64,000 nucleotides of DNA. Origin: Rhodocytophaga aerolata. GTDB taxonomy: Bacteria; Bacteroidota; Bacteroidia; Cytophagales; 172606-1. The position numbers and the translations under genes were made by a program. Positions within the stretch are counted from its first letter, which is position 1. Every line of letters starts with the position of its first letter. Under the pieces are notes generated by a model. It saw only the letters and a list, made by a program, of their open reading frames with translations, searched no databases and had not been told where the DNA came from. The DNA is taken from contig NZ_JAUKPO010000018.1 in NCBI RefSeq assembly GCF_030503435.1, positions 62,001 to 126,000 on the forward strand, in the 5' to 3' direction. This document shows positions 17,074-25,705 of this stretch, piece after piece.

Positions 17074-17631
17074 ATGGCTAAAAGTACAAACAGAGTTATG
17101 CCCGAAATCAATGCAGGCTCGATGGCTGACATTGCCTTTCTATTGTTGATTTTCTTTCTGGTAACTACTACTATCGGGGCTGACAAAGGGCTCCAAATGC
17201 TTCTTCCCCCAGAAAAAACACAAACTACTCCTCCATCGAATGTACACGACAGAAATTTGTTTAAGGTAATTATCAATTCCAAAAATGAGTTACTGGTAGA
17301 AGATATGCCTATGGATATTACTAGTCTAAAGAAAGAAGCAAAGAAATTCCTTGCTAATAATGGGGCTGATCCTTCGTTATCTGATAACCCCCAAACAGCC
17401 GTTGTATCTGTGAAAACCGACAGAGGTACAGACTATGAGACTTATCTGATGGTGTTAGATGAATTAATGGCAGCCTATAATGAACTTCGGGCAGAAAAAC
17501 TGGGAATTTCAGTAGACCGTTATCTTCAATTAGACGAGAAGAATGTAAAGGAAAATCAAATGCTGAAATATGCCCAGAAAGTATATCCCAGACGTTTGTC
17601 TGAAGCAGAAGCCACACGTATAGAGCAGTAA
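17074..17631 (+). CDS. ExbD/TolR-family biopolymer transport protein
   Basis: A 185-residue protein with the ExbD layout: short cytoplasmic N-terminus (MAKSTNRVMPEINAGSMADI), a single transmembrane helix at about 18-36 whose aspartate (MADIAFLLLIFFLV, D19) is the conserved proton-coupling residue, and a periplasmic domain. ExbD works with ExbB to energise TonB from the proton motive force, which SusC receptors need. No exbB or tonB is near; the partners must be elsewhere. Bacteroidota commonly carry such ExbD paralogues with extended C-termini, and this one is about 40 residues longer than E. coli ExbD. Start ATG 17074 gives the natural N-terminus. Confidence 0.9.
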   Translation: MAKSTNRVMPEINAGSMADIAFLLLIFFLVTTTIGADKGLQMLLPPEKTQTTPPSNVHDRNLFKVIINSKNELLVEDMPMDITSLKKEAKKFLANNGADPSLSDNPQTAVVSVKTDRGTDYETYLMVLDELMAAYNELRAEKLGISVDRYLQLDEKNVKENQMLKYAQKVYPRRLSEAEATRIEQ

Positions 17632-17791
17632 GGAGATATGTAAAATGAACATCCGGATAATTTTATATAGGACCGTTTGATTGGCTGCTAGAGAAAAGGG
17701 CAGTCAATCACATGGTTTCACCGGGTAGTAAAGCCTGCACTAGTATTACTTGGTATAGAACTAAGTAGAAAAAAATCTGAATAGAGATAAG

Positions 17792-17820
17792 AGCCTTCCT
17801 CTTGGGAAGGCTTTTTCTTT
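17792..17820 (+). terminator. Rho-independent terminator
   Basis: Stem AGCCTTCC (17792-17799) / GGAAGGCT (17805-17812), 5-nt loop, then a T-rich tail. It lies 160 bp after the exbD stop, so it ends either that transcript or an unannotated short RNA. Confidence 0.8.
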
Positions 17821-17870
17821 GGAAGTAAAAAGCACTTATGAATTTCCAGCATAAGTACTTGATTCTCACG

Positions 17871-17911
17871 TAGTCCAGCCTGGGCTTGAACCAGGGACCT
17901 CCTGATTACGC
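17871..17911 (-). other. 3' half of a tRNA-Thr (CGT): probable attachment-site remnant
   Basis: Read on the minus strand, this stretch matches the 3' half of a tRNA from the anticodon onward: anticodon CGT with AA, anticodon stem 3' arm TCAGG, variable AGGTC, T-arm CCTGG-TTCAAGC-CCAGG, acceptor 3' arm CTGGACT and discriminator A. The 5' half is absent: the bases before the anticodon (CCTATTG on the minus strand) do not pair with TCAGG as CCTGA would. A break exactly in the anticodon loop is the usual crossover point of tyrosine recombinases that integrate into tRNA genes. No integrase is present in the window, so this is a leftover or distal end of an element. Confidence 0.65.
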
Positions 17912-18228
17912 AATAGGTACAACATGCATATAATCAATTATTTACAATCAATAAGTCTGACATAGGTCTCAAAAAATAATTTTTAATTTAATTTTTTTCT
18001 CTTTTCGCTATGAAAAATGATCAACCAAACATGACTTATGCAGCTGTATACATAAGCAGTATCCGTTAAAAAATATTTCTCTTCTCTCCTACCTTTTTCC
18101 TCCAGTCAAAAGTAGAATGTTCATATTTACAGGATAAAAATGATTGTATACCCTTCTTTTAAATGAATATCTGCCTCGGGTTTAACTTAAAAATTATTCT
18201 ACTGTAACATATAATACTATATTATAAA

Positions 18229-19350
18229 TCATTCGATTACAGAATTAGTCTTAAACTGGGTGTCAAGTGGCCCTGAAACAGCCATCAAACCGGTAAAAGC
18301 CTCTTTTCCCCTTAACTGCACCTGGTCAAGCCTACAGAAAGACAGATAGTGAGGCAGAACCAAACTACCAGCAAGCGTGTCAGAGACTAATAGTTTATTG
18401 CTATACACGTTACATAATTCCTGTATGCGGGCTGCAGTATTGAGCACATCGCCATGATAAACTATTTCACTTTTTATATCTCCAACCTGCGTGGTTACTA
18501 CTCTGCCACCATGAACTCCTGCTTTAAAGCCGGGCACCAGCCCATATTGCTCCCTATAGTATTTCTCCCTCTTTTTAACCATTTCCTCTATTTTGAAAAA
18601 GCAAAGAATACAATAAGCCTGTCGGATACCTTCTTTTAATTTCCAGGTGATCACCACTTCATCTCCCACATATTGATAGATTTCACCTTTGCTTTCCAGC
18701 ACCGACTTACCCAGATCATAAAAGAAATCCCGGAGCAAGTTACTGTAGCGGACATTGCCTAATTTTTCGGCTATGGTTGTAGAGGATTTGATATCTAAAA
18801 ACATAAAAATACGTTCCTCTTCGGTTGGCTGGTGGTACTTCCCCTGCAGTAAGCGCAGCAATGTATTCTTACCAAGCATACGGCTCATCTGGTTAAAAAA
18901 TACAAGGGTAAAGCAACCAACCAGATTTATGAATAGGAGTTTAATAAAAACAGGTGCATTTTGCTTTAACAGATGAATCCCTAACAGATTGGGGTGGATA
19001 CCCATTTTGACAATAAACGGATGATTGCGCAAAATCTCACTCTTTGAGTAAAGCAACGGAAGTACATTGGTTAACAGCAAAAAGGTGGTGAGTACTACAG
19101 TCAGATACAGGAATGTCTTTATGGCGACAATAGCGGGAAAATTCCACTTTCTGAGCTTACCGGAAAACAGATGCAACTCCAGCAAGGCCACTGTTGTACC
19201 GATAATAAGGCTGTCAATAAAGGCATTCATTAGTACAATGATATTTATTCCTTCCAGTATAATGACTTGTAACCCCATGAATAAGAAGAAGCCTAAGGTC
19301 ATCTTGCCAATTTTCTCCAGTTGATAGGCTCGTAAGGCGGTCAGTCTCAT
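18229..19350 (-). CDS. Membrane-bound class III adenylate/guanylate cyclase
   Basis: A 373-residue protein with an N-terminal membrane region (hydrophobic helices at about 15-35, 40-58, 72-92 and 130-150) and a class III nucleotide cyclase domain at about 178-350. Both metal-binding aspartates are present: D186 in FLDIKSSTT and D230 in YVGDEVV. The transition-state motif is seen in VLNTAARIQ. It would make cAMP or cGMP from the triphosphate on the inner face of the membrane; I cannot decide which nucleotide is used. The gene begins 62 bp after the last efflux permease on the same strand, so it may be the distal gene of that operon. Confidence 0.9.
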   Translation of the reverse strand: MRLTALRAYQLEKIGKMTLGFFLFMGLQVIILEGINIIVLMNAFIDSLIIGTTVALLELHLFSGKLRKWNFPAIVAIKTFLYLTVVLTTFLLLTNVLPLLYSKSEILRNHPFIVKMGIHPNLLGIHLLKQNAPVFIKLLFINLVGCFTLVFFNQMSRMLGKNTLLRLLQGKYHQPTEEERIFMFLDIKSSTTIAEKLGNVRYSNLLRDFFYDLGKSVLESKGEIYQYVGDEVVITWKLKEGIRQAYCILCFFKIEEMVKKREKYYREQYGLVPGFKAGVHGGRVVTTQVGDIKSEIVYHGDVLNTAARIQELCNVYSNKLLVSDTLAGSLVLPHYLSFCRLDQVQLRGKEAFTGLMAVSGPLDTQFKTNSVIE

Positions 19351-19412
19351 ATCGGTAAAAAGTTTTTTATTGCAGCAAACGTGTAGTACAAATGCCTATC
19401 AACACTATTGAG

Positions 19413-20528
19413 TTATACCGTTTTGCGGTAACGCCACATGGCTAAAGATAAAATAAGCACGGTGAGCAGCGATAGGGCAAAAAACTGTGACTGTACCTCA
19501 TAAAAGCTGCTGCCCTTAAGCATGACATTGCGGCCAACTTCAATGATGTATTTCAATGGGTTCAGGTAGTTCAGATACTGCGCCCACAGGGGCATATTTT
19601 CGGTAGAAGCAAACAAGCCACTTAATAAAATAAATAAAACCAGACAGAAAAAGGCTGCAAACATGGCCTGCTGCATGGTTTGGGAAATGTTGGAAATAAA
19701 CAAACCTAACCCTACACATAAGAGCAAAAAAAGCAGGGCAAACATGTACATTAAGAGTATACTTCCTTCCAGGGGGATACCAAACAAAAACACTCCCACC
19801 AGAAGACCTGCGGTAAACTGCACAAGCCCAATAATAACAAAGGGCGTAAGTTTGCCAATGATGAACTGGTACTTTTTAATAGGCGTTACATTCAGCTGCT
19901 CCATCGTGCCCACTTCTTTCTCCCGCACAATGTTTAAGGAAGCAATCAATCCGCCAATCAGGAGTAAGAGCTCAAACAGAATACCAGGCACCATAAAGGT
20001 TTTGTATTCCAGTTGTGGATTGTACCAGTACTGGTTTGCAATCATCACCTGCCCGTTCTGTAGAGGTGGAGCCGGAAAATTTTCTGTCAGTATTTCAGCA
20101 TTAAAATCCCGGATAATACTTGCCGCATAGCCACTGGCAATACCCGCCTTGGAGCCATCAATGGCATTTACCATCAATTGCACCTCTGCCCTATTATTAC
20201 GGTACAAATCTCTTTCAAAATGTGGCGGAATTACCAGCACAATGTCGGAGCTGTTTTTTAGTAATTGAAGCGATGCCTGCTTGTAAGAAGGCTCATAGGT
20301 AGAAATATGGAAGTTTTCTATGTGGCTGAATTTACTTACCAGCCGCCTTGAATAGGTAGAATGGTCGCTGTCTACGATCGTTATTTGCAAGTCTTTTACC
20401 TCAAAATTAGCGGCATAAGAGAGTAAGATCAATTGCAAGATTGGGGTGATGAGCATCATGCGCAGCAGCACCCGGTTGCGTAGTATCTGCTTGAATTCTT
20501 TTTCCACCAGAAATAAAATGCGTCTCAT
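19413..20528 (-). CDS. ABC-2 type permease of an efflux system (YbhR-like)
   Basis: A 371-residue permease with a short cytoplasmic start (MRRILFLVEKEFKQILRN), one helix at about 22-42, a large periplasmic domain (about 45-170) and five closely spaced helices in the C-terminal half (about 178-370). REKEVGTMEQLNVTPIKKYQFIIGK near 205 is the conserved coupling segment that docks on the ATPase. It overlaps the preceding permease gene by 4 bp (ATGA), so translation is coupled. The pair forms the membrane part of an exporter for drugs or other hydrophobic compounds. The nearest known relative is the E. coli YbhS/YbhR pair. Confidence 0.92.
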   Translation of the reverse strand: MRRILFLVEKEFKQILRNRVLLRMMLITPILQLILLSYAANFEVKDLQITIVDSDHSTYSRRLVSKFSHIENFHISTYEPSYKQASLQLLKNSSDIVLVIPPHFERDLYRNNRAEVQLMVNAIDGSKAGIASGYAASIIRDFNAEILTENFPAPPLQNGQVMIANQYWYNPQLEYKTFMVPGILFELLLLIGGLIASLNIVREKEVGTMEQLNVTPIKKYQFIIGKLTPFVIIGLVQFTAGLLVGVFLFGIPLEGSILLMYMFALLFLLLCVGLGLFISNISQTMQQAMFAAFFCLVLFILLSGLFASTENMPLWAQYLNYLNPLKYIIEVGRNVMLKGSSFYEVQSQFFALSLLTVLILSLAMWRYRKTV

Positions 20529-21637
20529 AGGCTTCGGGTTTTTAATTTTCTCAAACTCATGAAAATGAACAGGCCTGCCATAGCTAAAAGAATCAGTGTC
20601 TCTTTCAGCAGATAGCCAATGCCCACGCCTTTGATCATGATGCCTTTTACAATGGCAATAAAATATTTAGCAGGTATAATGTTGGATACAACCTGTAAGG
20701 GTTTGGGCATACTTTCAATAGGAAAAATAAAGCCTGAGAGAAAAATAGTGGGCATCAATAAGATCACTAGTGAAGCAAACATGGCTACTAGTTGAGAGTC
20801 TGTCAGGGTAGAAATAAATATGCCGATAGAGAGCGAAAGAAAGATAAAAAGCAAGGTTTCTGTGAGTAGCAGCAGCAGGTTTCCGTTCATGGGCATATCC
20901 AGCACCCATACCCCCAGGGCAATAATGAGGCAGCCATTGATAAAGGATAGCAAAAGGTAAGGCAGCACTTTTCCGAATATAATTTGCGACTGGGTAAGCG
21001 GAGAAACAGAGAGTACTTCCATGGTGCCCATCTCTTTCTCCCGGGCAATGGTAACTGAAGTCATCATGGCGGAAACCAGTAACAACACCATGGCCATTAC
21101 TCCCGGCACAAATACAAAAGCCCCTTTCAGCTCCGGATTAAATACCATTCTTGAACGCACATCGATCATCATGGGAGAGGAAGCCACCGGATTCTGCGCT
21201 GCGCTATAATCGCCTATAATAGCCGATGCATAGTTTACCAGGCTGATAGCCGTATTCTGCTCTGAAGCATCCGCAAGCAATTGAATGTGTGCCCCTTTGC
21301 TACGCTCGTATTCACTGTCGAAGTCTTGTGGAAATACGACTACCATTTTGATTTTACCCTTCCGGAACGCTTTTTCTATATCTGCATAAGTAGTCAGATT
21401 TTCCTCCAGCCTGAAATACCCTGATGAAAGAAGCCGATGGGTTATCTTTCTGGAATGCATGCCTTTGTCATTATCCAGAATGGCTATTTTAGCATAGCTG
21501 ATCTCATTGGTGAGTGCAAATCCAAACAGCAGCACCTGCACGAAGGGCAGCCCGAACAGAATCAGTAAGGTGCGTTTATCGCGGAAAATATGCAGGAACT
21601 CTTTGTGTACAAAAGAAAAAAAGCGTTTCATAGACAA
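20525..21637 (-). CDS. ABC-2 type permease of an efflux system (YbhS-like)
   Basis: A 370-residue permease of the same design as its downstream neighbour: N-terminal helix after MSMKRFFSFVHKEFLHIFRDKR, periplasmic domain to about residue 170, then five or six helices. The coupling motif REKEMGTMEVLSVSPLTQSQIIFGK is near 210. A start at the second ATG (21631) is equally possible. The two permeases are paralogues and probably heterodimerise. The gene lies 15 bp after the second ATPase gene. Confidence 0.92.
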   Translation of the reverse strand: MSMKRFFSFVHKEFLHIFRDKRTLLILFGLPFVQVLLFGFALTNEISYAKIAILDNDKGMHSRKITHRLLSSGYFRLEENLTTYADIEKAFRKGKIKMVVVFPQDFDSEYERSKGAHIQLLADASEQNTAISLVNYASAIIGDYSAAQNPVASSPMMIDVRSRMVFNPELKGAFVFVPGVMAMVLLLVSAMMTSVTIAREKEMGTMEVLSVSPLTQSQIIFGKVLPYLLLSFINGCLIIALGVWVLDMPMNGNLLLLLTETLLFIFLSLSIGIFISTLTDSQLVAMFASLVILLMPTIFLSGFIFPIESMPKPLQVVSNIIPAKYFIAIVKGIMIKGVGIGYLLKETLILLAMAGLFIFMSLRKLKTRSL

Positions 21638-21652
21638 TGCATGTTTGATGGA

Positions 21653-22387
21653 TTATTTGGTGGAAGTGCCGCGGGCTAAAATCTGAAATACGCCATCCAT
21701 AGATTCTACTCCGTATTGCTCCCGCAAACGTCTGGGCGTATCCAGTGCCTGAATGCGGCCATCCACCATAATGGAGACCCGGTTACAATACTCCGCTTCG
21801 TCCATATAATGGGTGGTAATAAAAATGGTGGTTCCATTACTTGCTGCCTCATAAAGCATGTCCCAGAACTGCCTGCGGGTAATGGGGTCTACGCCACCGG
21901 TAGGTTCATCCAAAAACACCACCGGCGGTTCATGCAGCATGGCAATAGAGAAAGCCAGCCGCTGTTTCCAGCCCAAAGGCAAAGAGGCTACAAGGGTATC
22001 TGCTACTTCTCCAAGGGATAATTTCTCTAGTATATACTCTGTTTTTGATTTAATGGCCGGTAAGCGGAGCCCGTAAATGCCTCCATAGAATTTTATATTT
22101 TCCCTCACTGTAAGATCTTCGTAGAGAGAAAACTTCTGACTCATATAGCCGATTCTCTCTTTGATTTTTTCAGTTTGCGTATAAACATCAAACCCGGCTA
22201 CTTTTGCATCCCCGGAAGAAGGCTTTAACAGTCCGCACAGCATACGCATAGCTGTAGTTTTGCCGGCACCATTGGCTCCCAGAAAGCCAAAGATTTCGCC
22301 TTTGTCTACGGCAAATGTTATCTCGTTGGTAGCTATAAAATTTCCGAACTTCTTTGTTAACTTATCTGCGATTACTACTTTTTCCAT
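21653..22387 (-). CDS. ABC transporter ATPase (YbhF C-half type)
   Basis: A 244-residue ABC nucleotide-binding protein. Walker A is GANGAGKTT (about 36-44), Q-loop MSQKFSLYEDLT near 90, Walker B VVFLDEPTGG near 165 and the H-loop ITTHYMDE near 195. The signature is SLPLGWKQRL instead of LSGGQ, as is normal for this branch of multidrug ABC ATPases. It is one half of what E. coli carries as the fused double ATPase YbhF; the other half is encoded just upstream (22436-23341). It drives the two ABC-2 permeases encoded downstream. Confidence 0.93.
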   Translation of the reverse strand: MEKVVIADKLTKKFGNFIATNEITFAVDKGEIFGFLGANGAGKTTAMRMLCGLLKPSSGDAKVAGFDVYTQTEKIKERIGYMSQKFSLYEDLTVRENIKFYGGIYGLRLPAIKSKTEYILEKLSLGEVADTLVASLPLGWKQRLAFSIAMLHEPPVVFLDEPTGGVDPITRRQFWDMLYEAASNGTTIFITTHYMDEAEYCNRVSIMVDGRIQALDTPRRLREQYGVESMDGVFQILARGTSTK

Positions 22388-22435
22388 GGTAAGGAGGGTT
22401 GAGAAGAAGATAAAACTTTGATAAGAAGCCTCACA

Positions 22436-23341
22436 TTACTGCCTATCCATTAATGACATAAAAGTATCCTCAACAGTAGGTGATATGGGGTGCATCTCTA
22501 TTTGCCTGTGTTGCTTTTGCTGCAAGAAAGCTTCAATATATGTTCTATCTACTGATTCACTTTTCAGTGTCAAATGCAGGTACTCACCAAAAGCGTAACA
22601 AGTATGGGTAAACGGAGCGGTGCGCAGATCCTTGATCAGCCGGTATGTGTCTGCTCCCCGGATAGCCAGTAGTGGTTTAGTAAAGTGGGTAGTAATACCT
22701 TCCGGTGTGTCAATAGCGAGAATAGTTCCATTCTGTATCAGGGCTATCCTGTCGCATAAAACGGCTTCATCCATATAGGGCGTAGAAACCAGAATAGTCA
22801 GGCCCCTGTTTTTTAACCTGCCAAGCATCTCCCAGAATTCTTTGCGGGAAACGGCATCCACTCCGGTAGTAGGTTCATCCAAAAAGAGCACTTCCGGCTT
22901 ATGGATGAGGGCGCAGCAAAGGGCCAGTTTCTGCTTCATACCGCCAGACAAATTCCCGGCACGCCTGTTTTTGAAAGGCTCCAGCTGCGTGTAAATATCG
23001 GCAATCAACGCGTAATTAGCCTCGATACTGGTGCCAAATACTGAGGCAAAAAACTGCAGATTCTCCCCTACCGTTAAATCCTGGTAAAGCGAAAAGCGGC
23101 CTGGCATATAGCCGGTAATGGTGCGAAGCATTTTATAGTCTTTTACCACATCAAACCCGGCAACCGTGGCTTTTCCGGCATCAGGCAACAGAAGCGTTAC
23201 CAGAATTTTAAACAAGGTAGTTTTACCGGCTCCATCCGGACCAATCAGCCCAAAAAGCTCCCCCTTCTGCACCTCAAAGGAGACCTGCTGCAGGGCTCTG
23301 GCAGATGCGTATGTTTTAGATATGACTTCTATGGCAATCAT
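22436..23341 (-). CDS. ABC transporter ATPase (YbhF N-half type)
   Basis: A 301-residue ABC ATPase: Walker A GPDGAGKTT near 35-43, Q-loop region MPGRFSLYQDLT, signature NLSGGMKQKLA near 137, Walker B VLFLDEPTTG near 160 and H-loop STPYMDE, where the usual histidine is replaced by proline-tyrosine context. The absence of a clear H-loop histidine, paired with the canonical TTHYMDE in the neighbouring ATPase, suggests an asymmetric pair with one weaker site. A C-terminal extension of about 75 residues follows the core. It is cotranscribed with the HlyD gene upstream (11 bp). Confidence 0.92.
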   Translation of the reverse strand: MIAIEVISKTYASARALQQVSFEVQKGELFGLIGPDGAGKTTLFKILVTLLLPDAGKATVAGFDVVKDYKMLRTITGYMPGRFSLYQDLTVGENLQFFASVFGTSIEANYALIADIYTQLEPFKNRRAGNLSGGMKQKLALCCALIHKPEVLFLDEPTTGVDAVSRKEFWEMLGRLKNRGLTILVSTPYMDEAVLCDRIALIQNGTILAIDTPEGITTHFTKPLLAIRGADTYRLIKDLRTAPFTHTCYAFGEYLHLTLKSESVDRTYIEAFLQQKQHRQIEMHPISPTVEDTFMSLMDRQ

Positions 23342-23352
23342 CGCTTTTTTGT

Positions 23353-24288
23353 TTAATTGAATACTACTTCACCAGGCATACCTATTTTTAAGCTGCCGTT
23401 ATTCTTCACCAGTATCTTCATGGCATATACCAGATTGACACGCTCTTCCTTGGTCTGGATTACTTTAGGGGTAAATTCTGCCTTACTGGCAATCCACTGC
23501 ACATTGCCTTCATATTCCTGGAAAGTATCATTCGGCGCATCCACGAGTACTTTCACCTGCTGACCCACCTTGACTCTTACCAGCTGGTCGCCGCTTATAT
23601 AAGCACGGAGCACAAGCTTGTTTAAATCAGCTATTTTATAGAGTGCTTTGCCATAACTTACCACTTCTTTAGGCTCTGCCAGACGCATGGTAACTGTACC
23701 GCTTACCGGATTTACTATGGTTGATTTTTCAATCTGGTCACTGAGCCGCTCAATCTGTTTTTGAAGTGGTAAAGTTTCTGACTGAATGCCTGTTTTCTGT
23801 GTGGTGAGAGCAGAAGCTTGGGCTGAGCGTTGGCCTTTGATGAGGGCAATTTGTTTCTCAATCATACTTATCTGCGTATTGATATCATCCAGCTGCTTTC
23901 CCGGCACCGACTCTGCGGCCAACAGGTTCTCTGTACGCTTTTTTTCACGTTGAAGTGCTTTGAGTTGCTCTTCCTGCAGGGCAATTTGCTGCTCATAGAA
24001 TGAGGTTTGTGTAGCAATATTGGGCGTACGGGAAGAAACTGTTAGCAGGCTGGCTTTCAGTTGCTCTTTTTGCAGCGCCAGTTGCAGGGTATCTATAAGA
24101 CCTACCTTTATGCCGGCATCCAGTGTTTGTCCTTCTTCAACCGCAAACGATTCCAACACACCAGTTGCTTGTGCAGACACAATGGTTTCAACAGCTTCAA
24201 AATTGCCATAGGCATCTGTCTGGTTGCCTTTGCGGTTACAGCCCCAAAGAGAAATAGCCCCAATAAAAAGGAAAGTGAGAGTTTTCAT
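23353..24288 (-). CDS. HlyD-family periplasmic adaptor lipoprotein
   Basis: A 311-residue membrane-fusion protein starting MKTLTFLFIGAISLWGC, with the lipobox cysteine at residue 17. In order: biotinyl-lipoyl half-motif (about 30-65, VSAQATGVLESFAVEEGQTL), a coiled-coil hairpin (about 70-190, heptads rich in Gln, Leu and Lys), the second lipoyl half (STIVNPVSGTVTMRLAEPKEVV near 195) and a beta-barrel end domain. It bridges the ABC permeases and the TolC channel encoded just upstream. It corresponds to E. coli YbhG. Confidence 0.93.
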   Translation of the reverse strand: MKTLTFLFIGAISLWGCNRKGNQTDAYGNFEAVETIVSAQATGVLESFAVEEGQTLDAGIKVGLIDTLQLALQKEQLKASLLTVSSRTPNIATQTSFYEQQIALQEEQLKALQREKKRTENLLAAESVPGKQLDDINTQISMIEKQIALIKGQRSAQASALTTQKTGIQSETLPLQKQIERLSDQIEKSTIVNPVSGTVTMRLAEPKEVVSYGKALYKIADLNKLVLRAYISGDQLVRVKVGQQVKVLVDAPNDTFQEYEGNVQWIASKAEFTPKVIQTKEERVNLVYAMKILVKNNGSLKIGMPGEVVFN

Positions 24289-24363
24289 ATAGAAATATCA
24301 ATTATGTATGAATAGAATATGTGTGAGTTGGAAGTGATATGTCTGCTGGTAACAAATGCCGGA

Positions 24364-25632
24364 TTAGTTACCTGTTAAAGTCAGGTACTGCAGTTTGGCC
24401 ATTTGCCACTGCACACGGTGAGTGTTTAAGTTGAGCCGGGCCTGGTTTTCAGCATTTAACTCACTGATATAATCGCGTGCAGCAATAGCGCCATTTTCCA
24501 GTTGGCTGGCAGCACGCTGCCGTAACTTGCTCCGCAAGGCCACTATCTCCGTATCTTGTTCAAGCAGGTATTGATAGCGTTCAATTTCTGATTGCTGCTG
24601 GCGTAGCTCAAGCGAGAGGTTTTTCTCAAAAGTCGCCTGCTGATTGTTCACCATTTGCTCTTTAAGAGAAAGAATGGTGCGTTCTCTTTTTAAGGTATAT
24701 CCATTGGAAAGTGTCCAGCTCAGGCGGACACCTCCTAGAAAAAAGCTACGAAAGTCGTTATTGAGAAGATTGAGTGCCGGACGGCCTGCGCCTGTTTGAG
24801 CGAAAGCACTTACACGCGGCTGTATTCTGCTACTGACAAGTCCTTGCTGAACAGCAAGTTGTGAACGCTGCAAGCCGTATAACTTCATCTCTGGCCTTTG
24901 ATTGGGCAGATTCTGAATACTTATTTCCTCCTGCTCTATCCCTAGTGTGGTGTTTTCATCTATAGATAGCCCGGTAAGTATCGCCAGCATCTCTTTGAAG
25001 CCATTGCGTAATGCCTTAAATTCGGATAGTTTTTGCTCCAGCTGCAAGTATTCAGCCTGCAAGGCATCTACCGTGGTTTGTGGTGCCGTACCATAAGTCA
25101 CATTTGCCGAAAGCTTGTCTATCTGGTTTTTTACATGTGTTTGTTGCATTGCCATTAGCTTGCTGTTTTCTTCTGCCAGGAGCGCATTGAGAAAGTACAG
25201 GTTCACTTGGCTTTTTACTCTGTTTAGTTCTACTTCTATCCCTTGCACTTCCCGCGCTGTACTTGTTTTCTGCAGTTCCCTTTCAAATCTGTTTACTCCT
25301 CCGTCATAGAGCGTGTACCCTGCGTCCAGGGTGATTTTATATTGATCTTTGCTCAACTCCGGCACCTGAACACCAGGTACTTCTATCGGAAGTCTGGTTA
25401 CTTCTGACTGCCAGCTTGCCTGCCCATTAACGGACATTTGCGGTAGCCAGCGGTTCGCCTTCAGGTTACTAATGGCTGCTTCACCGGTTTGAGTATACAG
25501 CCCTTTTTGCCTGGCTAGCGGATAATTTGCCAGAGCTGCTTTCTGGCACTGTGCCAGCGTGATGGTATCTTGTGCCTGCAACAGGGGTACACAGAAGAGC
25601 AAACAAGCAATACATAACAGATACTTTTTCAT
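24364..25632 (-). CDS. TolC-family outer-membrane efflux channel
   Basis: A 422-residue protein. I start it at ATG 25632 (MKKYLLCIACLLFCVPLLQA, a clean signal peptide); the frame extends 36 bases further to another ATG, which would put a poor tail before the signal. The rest is the long alpha-helical coiled-coil pattern of TolC proteins, with two internal repeats (QDTITLAQCQKAALANYP at the first, RQKLRQRAASQLENGAIAARDY in the second). It forms the outer-membrane exit of the tripartite pump. It is the first gene of the operon; a 25-bp palindrome (25661-25685) that is also found before tetR lies 28 bp upstream. Confidence 0.93.
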   Translation of the reverse strand: MKKYLLCIACLLFCVPLLQAQDTITLAQCQKAALANYPLARQKGLYTQTGEAAISNLKANRWLPQMSVNGQASWQSEVTRLPIEVPGVQVPELSKDQYKITLDAGYTLYDGGVNRFERELQKTSTAREVQGIEVELNRVKSQVNLYFLNALLAEENSKLMAMQQTHVKNQIDKLSANVTYGTAPQTTVDALQAEYLQLEQKLSEFKALRNGFKEMLAILTGLSIDENTTLGIEQEEISIQNLPNQRPEMKLYGLQRSQLAVQQGLVSSRIQPRVSAFAQTGAGRPALNLLNNDFRSFFLGGVRLSWTLSNGYTLKRERTILSLKEQMVNNQQATFEKNLSLELRQQQSEIERYQYLLEQDTEIVALRSKLRQRAASQLENGAIAARDYISELNAENQARLNLNTHRVQWQMAKLQYLTLTGN

Positions 25633-25660
25633 ATAAACAGTGTTTATTTTTGTCATTATT

Positions 25661-25685
25661 AAATACATGTTTTAAACATTTGTTT
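25661..25685. promoter_or_regulatory. TetR operator copy 1, upstream of the efflux operon
   Basis: AAATACATGTTT-T-AAACATTTGTTT. The right half-site is identical to that of copy 2 and the left half matches its inverted form at 10 of 12 positions. It sits between the stop of tetR and the start of tolC. Confidence 0.7.
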
Positions 25686-25705
25686 AATATAAGGGCAAAA
25701 AAAAT

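Larger units (their letters stand above)
17632..18228. other. Spacer between exbD and the cyclase gene
   Basis: About 600 bp holding the terminator at 17792-17820 and the tRNA-Thr half at 17871-17911. The remainder is AT-rich (T-tracts near 17980-18000) and shows no gene. Confidence 0.5.
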
